A stretch of DNA of 64,000 nt from Polaribacter butkevichii (GCF_038024105.1 NZ_CP150661.1:3563501-3627500); one strand, 5' to 3'. Counted from the stretch's first letter, positions 1 through 9,644 are shown. Made by a program: numbers and translations. The notes: generated by a model from the letters alone, not told the origin.

Positions 1-303
1 GAAGTAGACGCTATTTTTGTAAACGGATTAAAAGAAGATGGTTTGTATGATAAAGTTTGGCAAGCTGGTGCTATGTTACTTCCTGTAAACTCTGTTGGAG
101 TAATGGGAGATGAAAGAACATACGAAAAAGTTGTTGCTTTAAGAGCTGTAGAAAGTACAGACGGTATGACAGCAGATTGGGTAAATTTACCTTATGAGTT
201 TTTACAAAAAACATCTAATAAAATTATAAATCAAGTAAAAGGTGTAAACAGAGTTGTATATGATATTAGCTCTAAACCACCTGCAACTATAGAATGGGAA
301 TAA
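1..303 (+). CDS. guaA: GMP synthase (glutamine-hydrolysing), C-terminal part
   Basis: This is the 3' end of a gene that begins before the window; frame 1 is open from base 1 to TAA at 301-303. The 100 residues match the C-terminal dimerisation domain of GuaA, including [35 protein letters not shown] and the terminal PPATIEWE. GuaA aminates XMP to GMP with glutamine-derived ammonia in the cytoplasm, the last step of guanine nucleotide synthesis. The ATP-pyrophosphatase and amidotransferase domains lie outside the window. The stop codon shares its last base with a possible ATG of the next gene, so the two are probably cotranscribed. Confidence 0.95.
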   Translation, partial: EVDAIFVNGLKEDGLYDKVWQAGAMLLPVNSVGVMGDERTYEKVVALRAVESTDGMTADWVNLPYEFLQKTSNKIINQVKGVNRVVYDISSKPPATIEWE

Positions 304-308
304 TGTAT

Positions 309-1916
309 ATGAAACATGTAAAATTTTTTGTTTTTCTATGTATTTTAACGTTTACTGTTTCTTGCGGTCAACAAAAAAAATACGTTCAGTATAAGGTAAA
401 AGAAGGTGAAACCATGAGGGCAATTGCCCAAAGATTGGATATGAAAACCAGTGATTTACTTCGCTTAAACCCAGATGTGGGCAGAAAGCCAGAAGCAAAC
501 TCTGTAATTGTAATTCCTAACAAAAAAATAAAAGCATCAAATTCAATTACAAAAGGAAAAACGGTAGATGATAAAATTACAGAGGCAGCCAAAAACGAAG
601 CAGCTTTAAAAAATAAAGAGGAAGAACTTCTAAATGAACTTAAAAAGAACTTTGTTGTTTATGAAGTAAAAAAAGGAGATACTTTCTATAGTTTAACGCG
701 TTTTTATAATGTTTCTCAAGAAAATTTAATTGCTTTAAATCCCATTTTATCAGAGGGGTTAAAAGTAGGGCAGCATATAAAAATTAAAGCCATAGAAGCA
801 GGCGATACTTCAGAAAACTATATTTACGAAGATGTTATAGAACGTAATATTTCTTTAAAAGTAGCATTGCTTTTGCCGTTTAGTGCAAAAGAACACAGTG
901 GTACAGAATCTAAAGATATATTTCAGAGAAGTAAATTGGCAAACATGGTAACCGATTTTTATTTAGGAGCAGAAATAGCTATAGATTCTTTAAGAAAACA
1001 AGGAATTAACATAGACCTTAATGTTTTTGATACAGAAAAAAATGGTACAAAAATTAAAACCATTTTGGCAGAAAACAATCTTAATAAAAACGATGTTGTT
1101 ATTGGGCCTTTGTATTCAGAAGAAGTAGAAATAGTTGCAAATAAAGTAAATGCACCTGTAATTTTTCCTTTTTATTCTAAAAATCAATCTAAATTTTCTG
1201 CATCAAAGTTGATTAAAACATCACCTGAGAAAAAAGTTTTTAGAGAAGAGTTAACTGCTTATATTAAAGATAATTTTACAAAAGGTAATTTAATTTTAGT
1301 GGGTGATGGAAAATCAGAATCTAACGCTTCTAATGCCATTATAAAACAAGCTTTACAATCTCATGATTCTATTAGCGTTGTACATATTCTTAAACCCAAT
1401 AAAGGATATATCGCTAAAGACCGTTTCTTAAAAATTTTGAAACCAAATCAAGAAAATTGGGTGGTTTTAACATCTGGTAATACTATTTTGGTAGCAGATG
1501 CTATTAATAGTTTAATTAGTTTGCCAGAAAATACAAGCGTTCGTGTTTTTACATTTAATAAAGGAAAAGCTTTCGATAAAATTGCCAATTTAAAATTAGC
1601 CAAAGTTAACCTAACTTATGTTAGTGATGAGTATGTAAATGAAGCTTCAGCATCAACACAACAATTTAATAAGCAATACGCTAAAAAGAACAACGCGTTG
1701 CCTTCTTTTTCGGCAACCAAAGGTTTTGATATTACGTATGATGTTTTAATCCGTTTAGCGTCTGGAGATGATTTAAAAGATACTTTTAAAGACGGTGCCT
1801 CTTTTAGAGTAGAAAGTAAATTTGATTACTCAAGCAAAGCATTTGGAGTTTCAGAAAATAAAGGACTATTTATCGTTCAATATAATAAAGATTTAAGTTT
1901 AACTAGATTAAAATAG
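309..1916 (+). CDS. LysM-repeat lipoprotein with periplasmic-binding-protein-like domain
   Basis: The N-terminus MKHVKFFVFLCILTFTVSC is a lipoprotein signal with Cys19 as the lipidated residue, so the ATG at 309 is preferred over in-frame ATGs at 294 and 303. Two LysM repeats follow, at about residues 27-75 and 112-160 (YKVKEGETMRAIAQ and YEVKKGDTFYSLTR), which bind peptidoglycan. From about residue 185 (LKVALLLPF) the protein looks like a type-1 periplasmic-binding fold of the amino-acid ABC substrate-binding kind. No ABC transporter genes are adjacent, so a peptidoglycan-anchored envelope role is more likely than import. It follows guaA with a 5-nt gap, probably in the same operon. The exact function is not known. 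Confidence 0.8.
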   Translation: MKHVKFFVFLCILTFTVSCGQQKKYVQYKVKEGETMRAIAQRLDMKTSDLLRLNPDVGRKPEANSVIVIPNKKIKASNSITKGKTVDDKITEAAKNEAALKNKEEELLNELKKNFVVYEVKKGDTFYSLTRFYNVSQENLIALNPILSEGLKVGQHIKIKAIEAGDTSENYIYEDVIERNISLKVALLLPFSAKEHSGTESKDIFQRSKLANMVTDFYLGAEIAIDSLRKQGINIDLNVFDTEKNGTKIKTILAENNLNKNDVVIGPLYSEEVEIVANKVNAPVIFPFYSKNQSKFSASKLIKTSPEKKVFREELTAYIKDNFTKGNLILVGDGKSESNASNAIIKQALQSHDSISVVHILKPNKGYIAKDRFLKILKPNQENWVVLTSGNTILVADAINSLISLPENTSVRVFTFNKGKAFDKIANLKLAKVNLTYVSDEYVNEASASTQQFNKQYAKKNNALPSFSATKGFDITYDVLIRLASGDDLKDTFKDGASFRVESKFDYSSKAFGVSENKGLFIVQYNKDLSLTRLK

Positions 1917-2051
1917 AAAGCTCTTAGCGTAAATAGGAAATAGTTTTTTTAGAAGCTATTTCCTGCTTTCACTACTCGCTTTTTTAGTACTGATAAAAAT
2001 CAGTACTAAAAAGAGCTCAAACAAACCGTTCAATCAGGGCTAAGCTCTTTT
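1917..2051. repeat. Palindromic intergenic element (MITE/REP-like)
   Basis: A 135-bp block directly after the lysM stop codon. Its ends are imperfect inverted repeats (aaagctcttagc at 1917 against gctaagctctttt at 2039). Inside are two strong hairpins: ggaaatag/ctatttcc (1937-1944 with 1956-1963) and tttttagtactga/tcagtactaaaaa (1981-1993 with 2000-2012). It carries no useful reading frame and only one copy lies in this window. From memory, similar sequences occur dispersed between genes in other Flavobacteriaceae, but this was not checked here. Confidence 0.6.
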
Positions 2052-2105
2052 AGAAGCCAATTGTATAAAGAGTATTTTAAGTTTTAATAAGAAAGTATTA
2101 GTCAT

Positions 2106-2136
2106 AAAAAAATCCGCTGAAAAGCGGATTTTTTTT
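2106..2136. terminator. Bidirectional intrinsic terminator
   Basis: A 13-bp perfect stem with a GAAA loop, an A-run on one side and a T-run on the other (5' arm 2106-2118, 3' arm 2123-2135). It lies between the convergent LysM lipoprotein gene and the minus-strand gene ending at 2159, so it can stop transcription from both sides. Confidence 0.9.
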
Positions 2137-2158
2137 ATATTATTAGAAACAAAATAGA

Positions 2159-2674
2159 TTAGATTTTTTTCATCTGTTGTTTCATCATTCCCATTTGTTC
2201 TTTAAGCATACCGTGTTTGTCTAATTTTTTAGCCTCCGCCATTAAATTAATAGCTTCACGTTTACGTCTTTTTGTCATTGCAATACCAGCTAATTGTAAT
2301 TTTGCCATTGCTAAATCATGATCCATTGGTAAACCTAATTTTATGGCTTTACGTAAAAATTTTTCGGCTTGTGTAATGTTTGTTTGGCTTAAAATAATAC
2401 CGTGTAAATAGTTATAATACCCTTGTTGTTTTACTATTAAAGCCGCTTCTGGGTTTTTAATATATCCTAACCATTTCTTAGTACCTTCAAAATTTTGTTT
2501 ACGCAATTGTAAAAAAGCCATTAAAATAAATTCGTTTTTAAAGTATAGCAAAACAAAAATTCCGGCTAATAATAAGATAGAAATTCCGTTCATTATATTT
2601 CCCTGACTGAATTGATACACTGCCCAAGCAGTAAGTAAACCTGCAATAGCTAATTTTATATTTTTATGAAACAT
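2159..2674 (-). CDS. Small membrane protein with TPR-like soluble domain
   Basis: The 171-residue protein has two hydrophobic segments near the N-terminus (about residues 8-22 and 29-45), then a basic helical domain. The helical part reads like one or two tetratricopeptide units (GYYNYLHGIILSQ, QAEKFLRKAIKLGLP, REAINLMAEAKKLDKHG). It ends in a Met/Lys/Gln-rich tail. No enzymatic motif is visible. It lies 61 bp downstream of ccsBA on the same strand, so it could be cotranscribed and assist membrane or cytochrome assembly, but that is only positional inference. Confidence 0.6.
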   Translation of the reverse strand: MFHKNIKLAIAGLLTAWAVYQFSQGNIMNGISILLLAGIFVLLYFKNEFILMAFLQLRKQNFEGTKKWLGYIKNPEAALIVKQQGYYNYLHGIILSQTNITQAEKFLRKAIKLGLPMDHDLAMAKLQLAGIAMTKRRKREAINLMAEAKKLDKHGMLKEQMGMMKQQMKKI

Positions 2675-2735
2675 ATTGTTTTTTAATGTTAATTAAATCG
2701 AAAGCAAAAATACATTTTATTGCGAAACTTTATCG

Positions 2736-5700
2736 TTACTTTTTAAAGTATTTCTTGTATTTAAACGATGCTATAATGGTTAGTATTACTAACGCTGTAA
2801 TATAATAATAAGCCTCTCTTGGTGTTATCGCTTTATCTCCACTAGCATAAGAATGCAATCCAGATAAGTAGAAGTTTACTCCAAAGTAAGTCATCATTAT
2901 AGATAAATACGCAAAGGCAGCTGCAAAATTAAAAGCAAGTCTACTACGTAAACCAGGTATTAAGCGCATGTGTAAAACAAAAGCATAAATCATGATAGAA
3001 ATTAATGCCCAGGTTTCTTTTGGATCCCAACCCCAATAACGTCCCCAACTTTCATTAGCCCACATACCACCAAGAAAATTACCAACCGTTAGCATTACCA
3101 AACCAACCGTAACGGCCATTTCTGTAATAATGGTTAATTCTTTAATATTAAGATCCATTCTCTTCTTATTCTTTTCTGTAGTAAAAGCAATAAGTAGTAA
3201 AGAAACAATACCCAAAATCATTCCTAAAGAAAGTGGTCCATAACTAGCTGTAATAATAGAAGTATGTACTAAAAGCCACCAAGAGTTTAGTACAGGTTGT
3301 ATATTGGCAATGGCAGGGTCTAACCAGTTTTGACCAGCAAAAAATAATGTAATTGCAGCTAAAAACGTAGCTGCTGCAATTGTTAAAGCAGATTTTCTTC
3401 CAATAAGTAGTCCAAATAACATGGTTGCCCAAGCAACAAAAATAATGGATTCATAAGCATTTGTCCAAGGTGCATTTCCACTAATATACCATCGAGCAAT
3501 TAAACTAAAAGTATGTGCAATAAATAAAGATATAATAACAGCTATAAATACTTTTACAATAATATCAATCCATTTTTTAGAACTAAAAATTTGCCATAAA
3601 ACAAAAATGATTAAAAGAAAACTAGCATAGCCATAATATTTTGTAAGCTTTTGAAATGGTTCAATCTTATTATAAGAAATCTCTAAATTGATTCTTTTTT
3701 CTGATGGATATACTTCTGCTCCAAATTTCTTTTGAAATTTTTTAATTCCGTCTAAAATTTGGTTTGCTTTTGTATAATCTTTGGTTTGTTTTGCCTCTTG
3801 TAAAAGTTGAACGTAAACAGGTAAAGATTGACGAACAAATACAGAATCTGTAGCCTTAAAACCGGCCGTTGAGGTTTCTGGTTGAGAAACCCATTTGTTG
3901 TTATCGTCGTTAGGTATTGGGTAAATACGTAAAATACCACCACCAATGGCACTGTATAGTAAACCTACTCTTTTATCAATTTTAATTAAATCTTTTTCAA
4001 ACTTATTTTTTACATTCTTTTTTTGTGCTTCTGCAACTTGTTCTTTTATTTTATAGGCTCCTGTTGGTGTTATGAAATCGGATAAACGAGCATATGTTGC
4101 GTCTTGTGAAAGTTTTAAAGTTTCTCTAATTTGCGTATTCCCTTTTTCTAGGTAAATTACAGGAACCTCAAACCAAAAACGAGGGTTTTCTATAATAGAT
4201 AACAAAACCTGACTCGGTTGCATGCCGTTAAAGGTTTCTGTTTTACTAACTTTTCTAACCAATTCAGAAGCAAATGTGTGAGCCGGTTTCATTCGTCCAC
4301 CTGCATCTTGTATTACTAGTTTGTTAAAACTTTCGGCATGGTTTATATCAACTAAATTTGCTTTTAAAACAGAGTCTATTTGTTGATTTGTAATGTTGTT
4401 TTTTTGATGCGCTTCGTGTTGCCCAAAACTAAAACTAGAAATTAATAATGTTGCCACGATAGACATGGTCATTTTTTTCTTTCTAATTTTTCGTAACCCT
4501 TTTTTTAAGTCGTTAAAACGTGTGTTTTTATCAAAAAGCATACTAATTAAACCTGTGTATAATAAAGAATACCCCAAATACGTAATAAAAGTTCCTAAAA
4601 AATCGTGGTTTACAGACAAGTGTGTTTCTTCTCTAGGACCTGATAAATCGTAACTAGATTGAAAAAATTTGTATCCTTTATGGTCTAAAATATGATTCAT
4701 AAAAATTCTATAATCAAAAGTTTCTTCGGTATCTATTACCGTTACCTCACTTGCATAAGATGCAGCACTTTCTGAGCCAGGGTATTTTTCTAATTGAAAG
4801 TCGTTTAGCTTTATAGAAAAAGGAGTTTCTAGTATTTTAGCACCGTATAACATTCTAAAATTTAAACCACCAACAGAAAGCTCTTTAGAACCCGCAGCGT
4901 TATATTTACCACCTGCTAATTCTATTCTTTTTGTTTCGTTTTTGCTTTTAACATCTAAAACAATTACATCTAAATTGTTACTATCTTTAGCACCGCTAAT
5001 GGTTTTCATAACACCTTTCTCAGCAGGTTTAGGGATTACAAATTGTAAACCAGCAATGTTATTTAAGGTTAAGTATTGAAAATTCTGTACGGAATCTTTT
5101 ATAATATTTCCTCTTTTTTGATCGGCCATTCTAAACCAATCACCATCATTCTTAGATATTATTTTTAATCCACCATCTTTATTTATAAAGTTAACAGAGG
5201 CATTATTATCTGGGGCTTCAAAACCAACTAAAACTCCGTGGATATTTTGAATAGTACCTTTTTTAATCCAGTGTTCATGACGCGTTCCTTCTGAAGATTC
5301 TACAAAAAATAAATGATCAACACCATTTTTGTCTTCTACTAATTTCTTTTCTGCTTTCGGAATATAATCAACTAGTTCGAAACTAAAGTCTTGTGTACTG
5401 TCTTCATTTTTAAAACTATCTGTATACGACCAAGAGTTTTTACCCCACGCAGATAATAATAAAGGTTTGTTTATTTCTGGTTTTTGAACCTTACCATTAT
5501 CAACAATTACATTTAAATAAGTAGTTTCAGATAAAAATTTATTGGTAGATTGTCCTTCTTCGATCATCATAATACCCTCGTAACCAATATAACGTGTAAC
5601 TCCAGCACCAATTATGATAAAGAAAAAAGCCAAATGAAACATTAAAACAGCCCATTTTTCTTTTTTATACAATCTATATCTAAATATGTTTCCAAAGAAG

Positions 5701-5879
5701 TTGATAACAAAGAATATCATAATAGCTTCGAACCACCAAGTGTTATAAACAAGTGCTTTAGAGGTTTGGGTGCCAAAATCATTTTCTATAAATGTGGCAA
5801 CTCCCATTGCCGCAGCAAAAACGATAAATAAGACAGCCATTAAACGTGTTGAGTAAAGTATACTAAGAATTTTTTTCAT
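2736..5879 (-). CDS. ccsBA: Cytochrome c biogenesis protein CcsBA (ResB-ResC fusion)
   Basis: This 1047-residue protein carries out heme transport and attachment to periplasmic apocytochromes c (System II). The N-terminal part has ResB/CcsB-type transmembrane helices and a large periplasmic domain; the C-terminal part is CcsA with the WWD heme-handling signature WGRYWGWDPKETWALI starting near residue 945. Single-chain CcsBA is usual in Bacteroidota. A hydrophobic segment followed by SFGQHEA near residue 480 marks the junction between the halves. The product is needed for the c-type hemes of CcoO and CcoP encoded at 37-40 kb. It is transcribed divergently from the HExxH gene at 5993. Confidence 0.93.
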   Translation of the reverse strand: MKKILSILYSTRLMAVLFIVFAAAMGVATFIENDFGTQTSKALVYNTWWFEAIMIFFVINFFGNIFRYRLYKKEKWAVLMFHLAFFFIIIGAGVTRYIGYEGIMMIEEGQSTNKFLSETTYLNVIVDNGKVQKPEINKPLLLSAWGKNSWSYTDSFKNEDSTQDFSFELVDYIPKAEKKLVEDKNGVDHLFFVESSEGTRHEHWIKKGTIQNIHGVLVGFEAPDNNASVNFINKDGGLKIISKNDGDWFRMADQKRGNIIKDSVQNFQYLTLNNIAGLQFVIPKPAEKGVMKTISGAKDSNNLDVIVLDVKSKNETKRIELAGGKYNAAGSKELSVGGLNFRMLYGAKILETPFSIKLNDFQLEKYPGSESAASYASEVTVIDTEETFDYRIFMNHILDHKGYKFFQSSYDLSGPREETHLSVNHDFLGTFITYLGYSLLYTGLISMLFDKNTRFNDLKKGLRKIRKKKMTMSIVATLLISSFSFGQHEAHQKNNITNQQIDSVLKANLVDINHAESFNKLVIQDAGGRMKPAHTFASELVRKVSKTETFNGMQPSQVLLSIIENPRFWFEVPVIYLEKGNTQIRETLKLSQDATYARLSDFITPTGAYKIKEQVAEAQKKNVKNKFEKDLIKIDKRVGLLYSAIGGGILRIYPIPNDDNNKWVSQPETSTAGFKATDSVFVRQSLPVYVQLLQEAKQTKDYTKANQILDGIKKFQKKFGAEVYPSEKRINLEISYNKIEPFQKLTKYYGYASFLLIIFVLWQIFSSKKWIDIIVKVFIAVIISLFIAHTFSLIARWYISGNAPWTNAYESIIFVAWATMLFGLLIGRKSALTIAAATFLAAITLFFAGQNWLDPAIANIQPVLNSWWLLVHTSIITASYGPLSLGMILGIVSLLLIAFTTEKNKKRMDLNIKELTIITEMAVTVGLVMLTVGNFLGGMWANESWGRYWGWDPKETWALISIMIYAFVLHMRLIPGLRSRLAFNFAAAFAYLSIMMTYFGVNFYLSGLHSYASGDKAITPREAYYYITALVILTIIASFKYKKYFKK

Positions 5880-5992
5880 CCTTCTGAAGTGCTTTTTTTA
5901 AAAGAGCTACAAATTTAAGCATAAAAGCACAAATGAACTTCTAGATACCGGTATATTTATGTGTCAAAAGTTTTAAAGAAATCATAAAGTTT

Positions 5993-6553
5993 ATGTCTAA
6001 ACATCATATTATACCTATTACGATTAAAGAAAAAGTAGAAACTGGGTTAAATTATTATCCGGAGCTAAAAAATATTTATATCGAATTTAAGTTTAAAAAA
6101 AATATAAAGAAATCTACAATGCAAGCAAGACCCACTTTTGATAGTTTTTTTAGGTCTAAAAAGAATAGAAAATTTGTGATATTAATTAGTGAAAAATTTA
6201 AAATTTCTGACAAAGAGTTTTCTACAAGAGATATTCCTAAAGATGTTTTTATAGGGTGGATTGGCCATGAGCTAGGGCATATTATGGATTATAAAGAAAG
6301 AAGTAGGTTTAACTTAATTTGGTTTGGACTTAAATACTTGTTTTCTGATAATCATATTGTAGCGGCAGAAAGAGCAGCAGACCGTTTTGCTGTTCAGCAT
6401 AAAATGGAGTTGTATATTTTAAAAACAAAGAATTTTATTTTAAATAATGCGGCTATTACACAAGCGTATAAAAATCGAATTAAAAAATATTATTTATCTC
6501 CAGAAGAAATTATGGTTTTGGTTGAAAATAGAAATAAATTAGAAGAAAAGTAA
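5993..6553 (+). CDS. Putative zinc metallopeptidase-like protein (HExxH)
   Basis: A 186-residue soluble protein with no signal peptide. The central GWIGHELGHIMDY contains the zinc-binding HExxH motif (HELGH). About 35 residues later AAERAADRFAV offers an acidic residue that could be the third ligand, the layout of gluzincin-type peptidases. It is much shorter than M48 peptidases and has no clear transmembrane helix. It stands alone between the divergent ccsBA and the convergent aldehyde dehydrogenase. Substrate and role are unknown; peptidase activity is inferred from the motif only. Confidence 0.65.
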   Translation: MSKHHIIPITIKEKVETGLNYYPELKNIYIEFKFKKNIKKSTMQARPTFDSFFRSKKNRKFVILISEKFKISDKEFSTRDIPKDVFIGWIGHELGHIMDYKERSRFNLIWFGLKYLFSDNHIVAAERAADRFAVQHKMELYILKTKNFILNNAAITQAYKNRIKKYYLSPEEIMVLVENRNKLEEK

Positions 6554-6582
6554 GAGCAAATAGTACTTGTTTTTTTATAAAA

Positions 6583-6624
6583 ACACAGTAAAACCTTTAC
6601 GATTTAGTAAAAGTTTTACTGTGT
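6583..6624. terminator. Long hairpin terminator between convergent genes
   Basis: An 18-bp stem (5' arm 6583-6600, 3' arm 6607-6624) with one mismatch and a 6-nt loop. It sits 30 bp after the HExxH gene and 16 bp after the end of the aldehyde dehydrogenase gene on the other strand. The T-runs are modest, so this may terminate by stem strength or protect 3' ends. Confidence 0.7.
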
Positions 6625-6640
6625 ATTATGTGTTCTAAAA

Positions 6641-8005
6641 TCAATCAATCCAAATAGATTTGGTGTTTACAAATTCTTTAATTCCGTAACTAGAAAGTTC
6701 TCTACCATAACCACTATTTTTAATACCTCCAAATGGTAACCTTGGGTCTGAAGAAACTAATTTGTTTACAAAACTGTTACCTGCTTCTAGTTGTAAAGCT
6801 ACTTTTTCTCCTCTCTTAGAGTTGCTTGTTAATACGCCAGAACCTAAACCAAATGTAGAATTGTTTGCTAGTTCAATAGCTTCATTTTCGTTTTTTGCTT
6901 TAATTACAGAGGCAACTGGTCCAAAGAGTTCTTCATCAAAAGCAGTCATTCCTGGTTTTAAATCGGTTAAAATGGTTGCAGGGTAATAAGCTCCTTTTCT
7001 ATTCGGAATTTTTCCTCCTAAAATTAACTTTCCGCCTTGCTTAATTGTTTGTTGTACTTGCTCATGAATTTCGTTACGTAAATCTATACGTGCCATTGGG
7101 CCATAATAAACATCTTTGTCTGTTGGCGCTCCCATTTTTGCAGCTTTCATTTTTTTTGTAAAAAGCTCTAAGAAATCATCATAAATTTCTTCTAAAACAA
7201 TAAAACGTTTAGCAGCAATACACGTTTGTCCGTTATTTTGTAATCTTCCAAAAGTAGCTAAATCTGTAGCTTTTTCTAAATCGGCATCCTCTAGAATAAT
7301 GTAAGCATCGCTTCCGCCTAATTCTAAAACTGTTTTTTTTAAATTTTCGCCAGCAATTTTGGAAACAGAACGTCCTGCAGGTTCACTACCTGTTAAAGTT
7401 ACAGCTACAATATTCTTATCTTCTATAATTGTTTTTATTGCATCAGAATTTACATTTAAGTTAGTAAAAACACCTTCGGGAAAACCAGCCTCTGTAAAAG
7501 CTTTTTCTATAGCAAAAGCACAACCTTGCACGTTTGATGCATGTTTTAAAACCCCTGTATTTCCTGTCATTAATGCAGGTGCAGCAAAACGAATAACCTG
7601 ATAGAAAGGGAAATTCCAAGGCATTATCGCTAGTGTAACGCCTAATGGCTGAAAGGTAACATAACTTTTTTTAGCTTCTGTTTCTACTACTTTATCGGCT
7701 AATAATTCTGTTGTATGATTGGCGTAATATCTACAAATTAAAGCACACTTTTCTATTTCTTTGCGAGATTGCTCAATTACCTTACCCATTTCTTGAGTAG
7801 CTAGTTGTGCATATTGTTCTTTGTTGCTTTCAAAAATATCAGCAAGTTTGTGCATCAGTTTAGAACGATCATTAAAACTTGTTTTTTTCCAAATTTTATA
7901 GACTTCGTTTGCTTTTGCTATTTTCTTTTTTACTGTTTCTTCAGAAATTCTGTTATAACTTGCAATTTCTTCTTCTGTGGCTGGATTTATACTTGTTGTT
8001 TTCAT
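6641..8005 (-). CDS. NAD(P)-dependent aldehyde dehydrogenase (succinate-semialdehyde type)
   Basis: A full-length 454-residue aldehyde dehydrogenase. The catalytic cysteine is Cys262 in NNGQTCIAAKRF and the general-base glutamate is Glu228 in VLELGGSDAY; the cofactor-site motif PWNFPFYQ is at about 129-136. Length and the GQTCIAAKR signature fit the short GabD/YneI-like succinate-semialdehyde dehydrogenase group, but the substrate cannot be fixed from sequence. It starts 12 bp after the end of the GH3-type gene on the same strand, so the pair is probably one transcript. Confidence 0.88.
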   Translation of the reverse strand: MKTTSINPATEEEIASYNRISEETVKKKIAKANEVYKIWKKTSFNDRSKLMHKLADIFESNKEQYAQLATQEMGKVIEQSRKEIEKCALICRYYANHTTELLADKVVETEAKKSYVTFQPLGVTLAIMPWNFPFYQVIRFAAPALMTGNTGVLKHASNVQGCAFAIEKAFTEAGFPEGVFTNLNVNSDAIKTIIEDKNIVAVTLTGSEPAGRSVSKIAGENLKKTVLELGGSDAYIILEDADLEKATDLATFGRLQNNGQTCIAAKRFIVLEEIYDDFLELFTKKMKAAKMGAPTDKDVYYGPMARIDLRNEIHEQVQQTIKQGGKLILGGKIPNRKGAYYPATILTDLKPGMTAFDEELFGPVASVIKAKNENEAIELANNSTFGLGSGVLTSNSKRGEKVALQLEAGNSFVNKLVSSDPRLPFGGIKNSGYGRELSSYGIKEFVNTKSIWID

Positions 8006-8017
8006 GATTTTTTATTT

Positions 8018-9541
8018 TTAAATTTCGTTTACAAAATTTTCCCAATCAGAAAATTTCTTTTCATTCATAACACGTTCCATTTTAACCTGACCGCCTTTTT
8101 TCTTATTGTAAGCATTCCATTCATGAAATTTTTGAACAGGAATTACAGTTACTTTTACTCCTTTTAAAGCTTTGGTTCTGGCAACTTTGTAGTTTTTATT
8201 GGCTTTTTTAAGAAAAGCATCTAATGCTTCTGCAATTTGGTTATTGTTTTCTTTTATTTCGGCTCCTAAATACCAAGAATGATAAAATTCACCATCCTCA
8301 AATCGTTTGGCACAAATGGTATATTCTTTAATTTTGGTTGAAAATTCTTCTTCTAAATGGTTGATGGCATCGTCCATTTTATTTACTGATAATTGAGAAC
8401 CTACAGTGTTTAAAAAGAATTTTGTACGACCGGTAATTTTAATTTCTGCTTTTGCAACATCTGTAAAAGCAATAGTATCACCAATTAAATATCTCCACGC
8501 TCCACTAACAGTACTTATTATTAAAATATAATCGGTGTTTTTTTCTACTTGTTCTAAAGTTAAAGAAGGTGCATTTTGTTTTATAGAACCATCTTCATTA
8601 ATATAATCTGGATGCATAGGTACAAATTCAAAATAAATACCATTTTCTGTATTTAATTGCATGGCATCTGTATCGGGTCTTACTTGTGTGGCAATGTAAC
8701 CTTCAGAGGCCAAATAAGTATCAATAACTGTAACGGGTTTTCCTAAAAGCGCTTTAAAACTTTTTTCATAAGGTTTAAATGCAACACCTCCAGAAGTATA
8801 TACTTCTAGGTTTGGCCAAATTTCATGAATATGTTTTAAATTATGAAATTCTATAACTTTCTGAATCATTAACTCTATCCAAGCAGGAATTCCGCTTAGG
8901 GCACCAATATCCCAATTTTCAGCATTTTCGGCAATGTGTTGTACGCGCTCGTCCCAATCTTTAATTTTGGCTATTTCTTCTCCTGGTTTGTAATAACCTT
9001 TAAACCAAAACGGAATATTACTAGCGCTAATTCCGCTTATTTCACCTTCTAAGTGATTTTCTTCTTCCGATAGATCGGTAGAACTTCCAAGCATCATAAT
9101 ATCTTTTTCGAAAAAATTTACTGGTAAATCAAAATTATTTAAAGAAGTAACCTGTTTAATTCCAGAGCTTTTTATGGCGTTAATCATGGCGTCTGTAACC
9201 GGAATTTTTTTACTTGTTTTACCTGTTGTACCAGAACTTAGAGCAAAATAAGAAGGACTACCTACCCAAGTTACATTTTCTTCTCCTTTATGAATTTTAT
9301 GCCACCATTTTTTATGTAAAGAGTGATAATCAAAATAAGGAATTTTTTGAGAAAATGTTTGTTCAATATTTTTTGAAAGAAGAATATCTTTAAAGTGGTA
9401 ATGTGTACCAAATTGAGTTTCTTTTGCTGTTTCTAACAAGTCTTTTAAAACTTTTTTTTGCGCCTCTATATGGTTTGTTTCTGATGATAAAGTGTCTGTT
9501 AAATGGATAATCCCTTTAATGATGTTTCCTAAAATTGCCAT
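8018..9541 (-). CDS. GH3 auxin-responsive-promoter family acyl-adenylating protein
   Basis: A 507-residue member of the GH3 family, which adenylates a carboxylic acid and conjugates it to an amine such as an amino acid. The ATP/AMP-binding motifs are visible: SSGTTGKTSKK (motif I, about residues 104-114), LASEGYIA (motif II) and WRYLIGDTI (motif III). Plant GH3 proteins use jasmonate or auxin; the substrate of bacterial members is not established. It shares a transcript with the downstream aldehyde dehydrogenase, which could suggest a linked carboxylate/aldehyde conversion, but this is inference. No signal peptide is seen. Confidence 0.85.
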   Translation of the reverse strand: MAILGNIIKGIIHLTDTLSSETNHIEAQKKVLKDLLETAKETQFGTHYHFKDILLSKNIEQTFSQKIPYFDYHSLHKKWWHKIHKGEENVTWVGSPSYFALSSGTTGKTSKKIPVTDAMINAIKSSGIKQVTSLNNFDLPVNFFEKDIMMLGSSTDLSEEENHLEGEISGISASNIPFWFKGYYKPGEEIAKIKDWDERVQHIAENAENWDIGALSGIPAWIELMIQKVIEFHNLKHIHEIWPNLEVYTSGGVAFKPYEKSFKALLGKPVTVIDTYLASEGYIATQVRPDTDAMQLNTENGIYFEFVPMHPDYINEDGSIKQNAPSLTLEQVEKNTDYILIISTVSGAWRYLIGDTIAFTDVAKAEIKITGRTKFFLNTVGSQLSVNKMDDAINHLEEEFSTKIKEYTICAKRFEDGEFYHSWYLGAEIKENNNQIAEALDAFLKKANKNYKVARTKALKGVKVTVIPVQKFHEWNAYNKKKGGQVKMERVMNEKKFSDWENFVNEI

Positions 9542-9644
9542 GTGTTGTGTTTTTATACAAAGATGGTGTTAGCATAAAATAAAACTTAACTCTTTTGGTT
9601 TTTTGCTTGATGCAAAAGGAAACTAGGATAGTTAAAATGATTTT

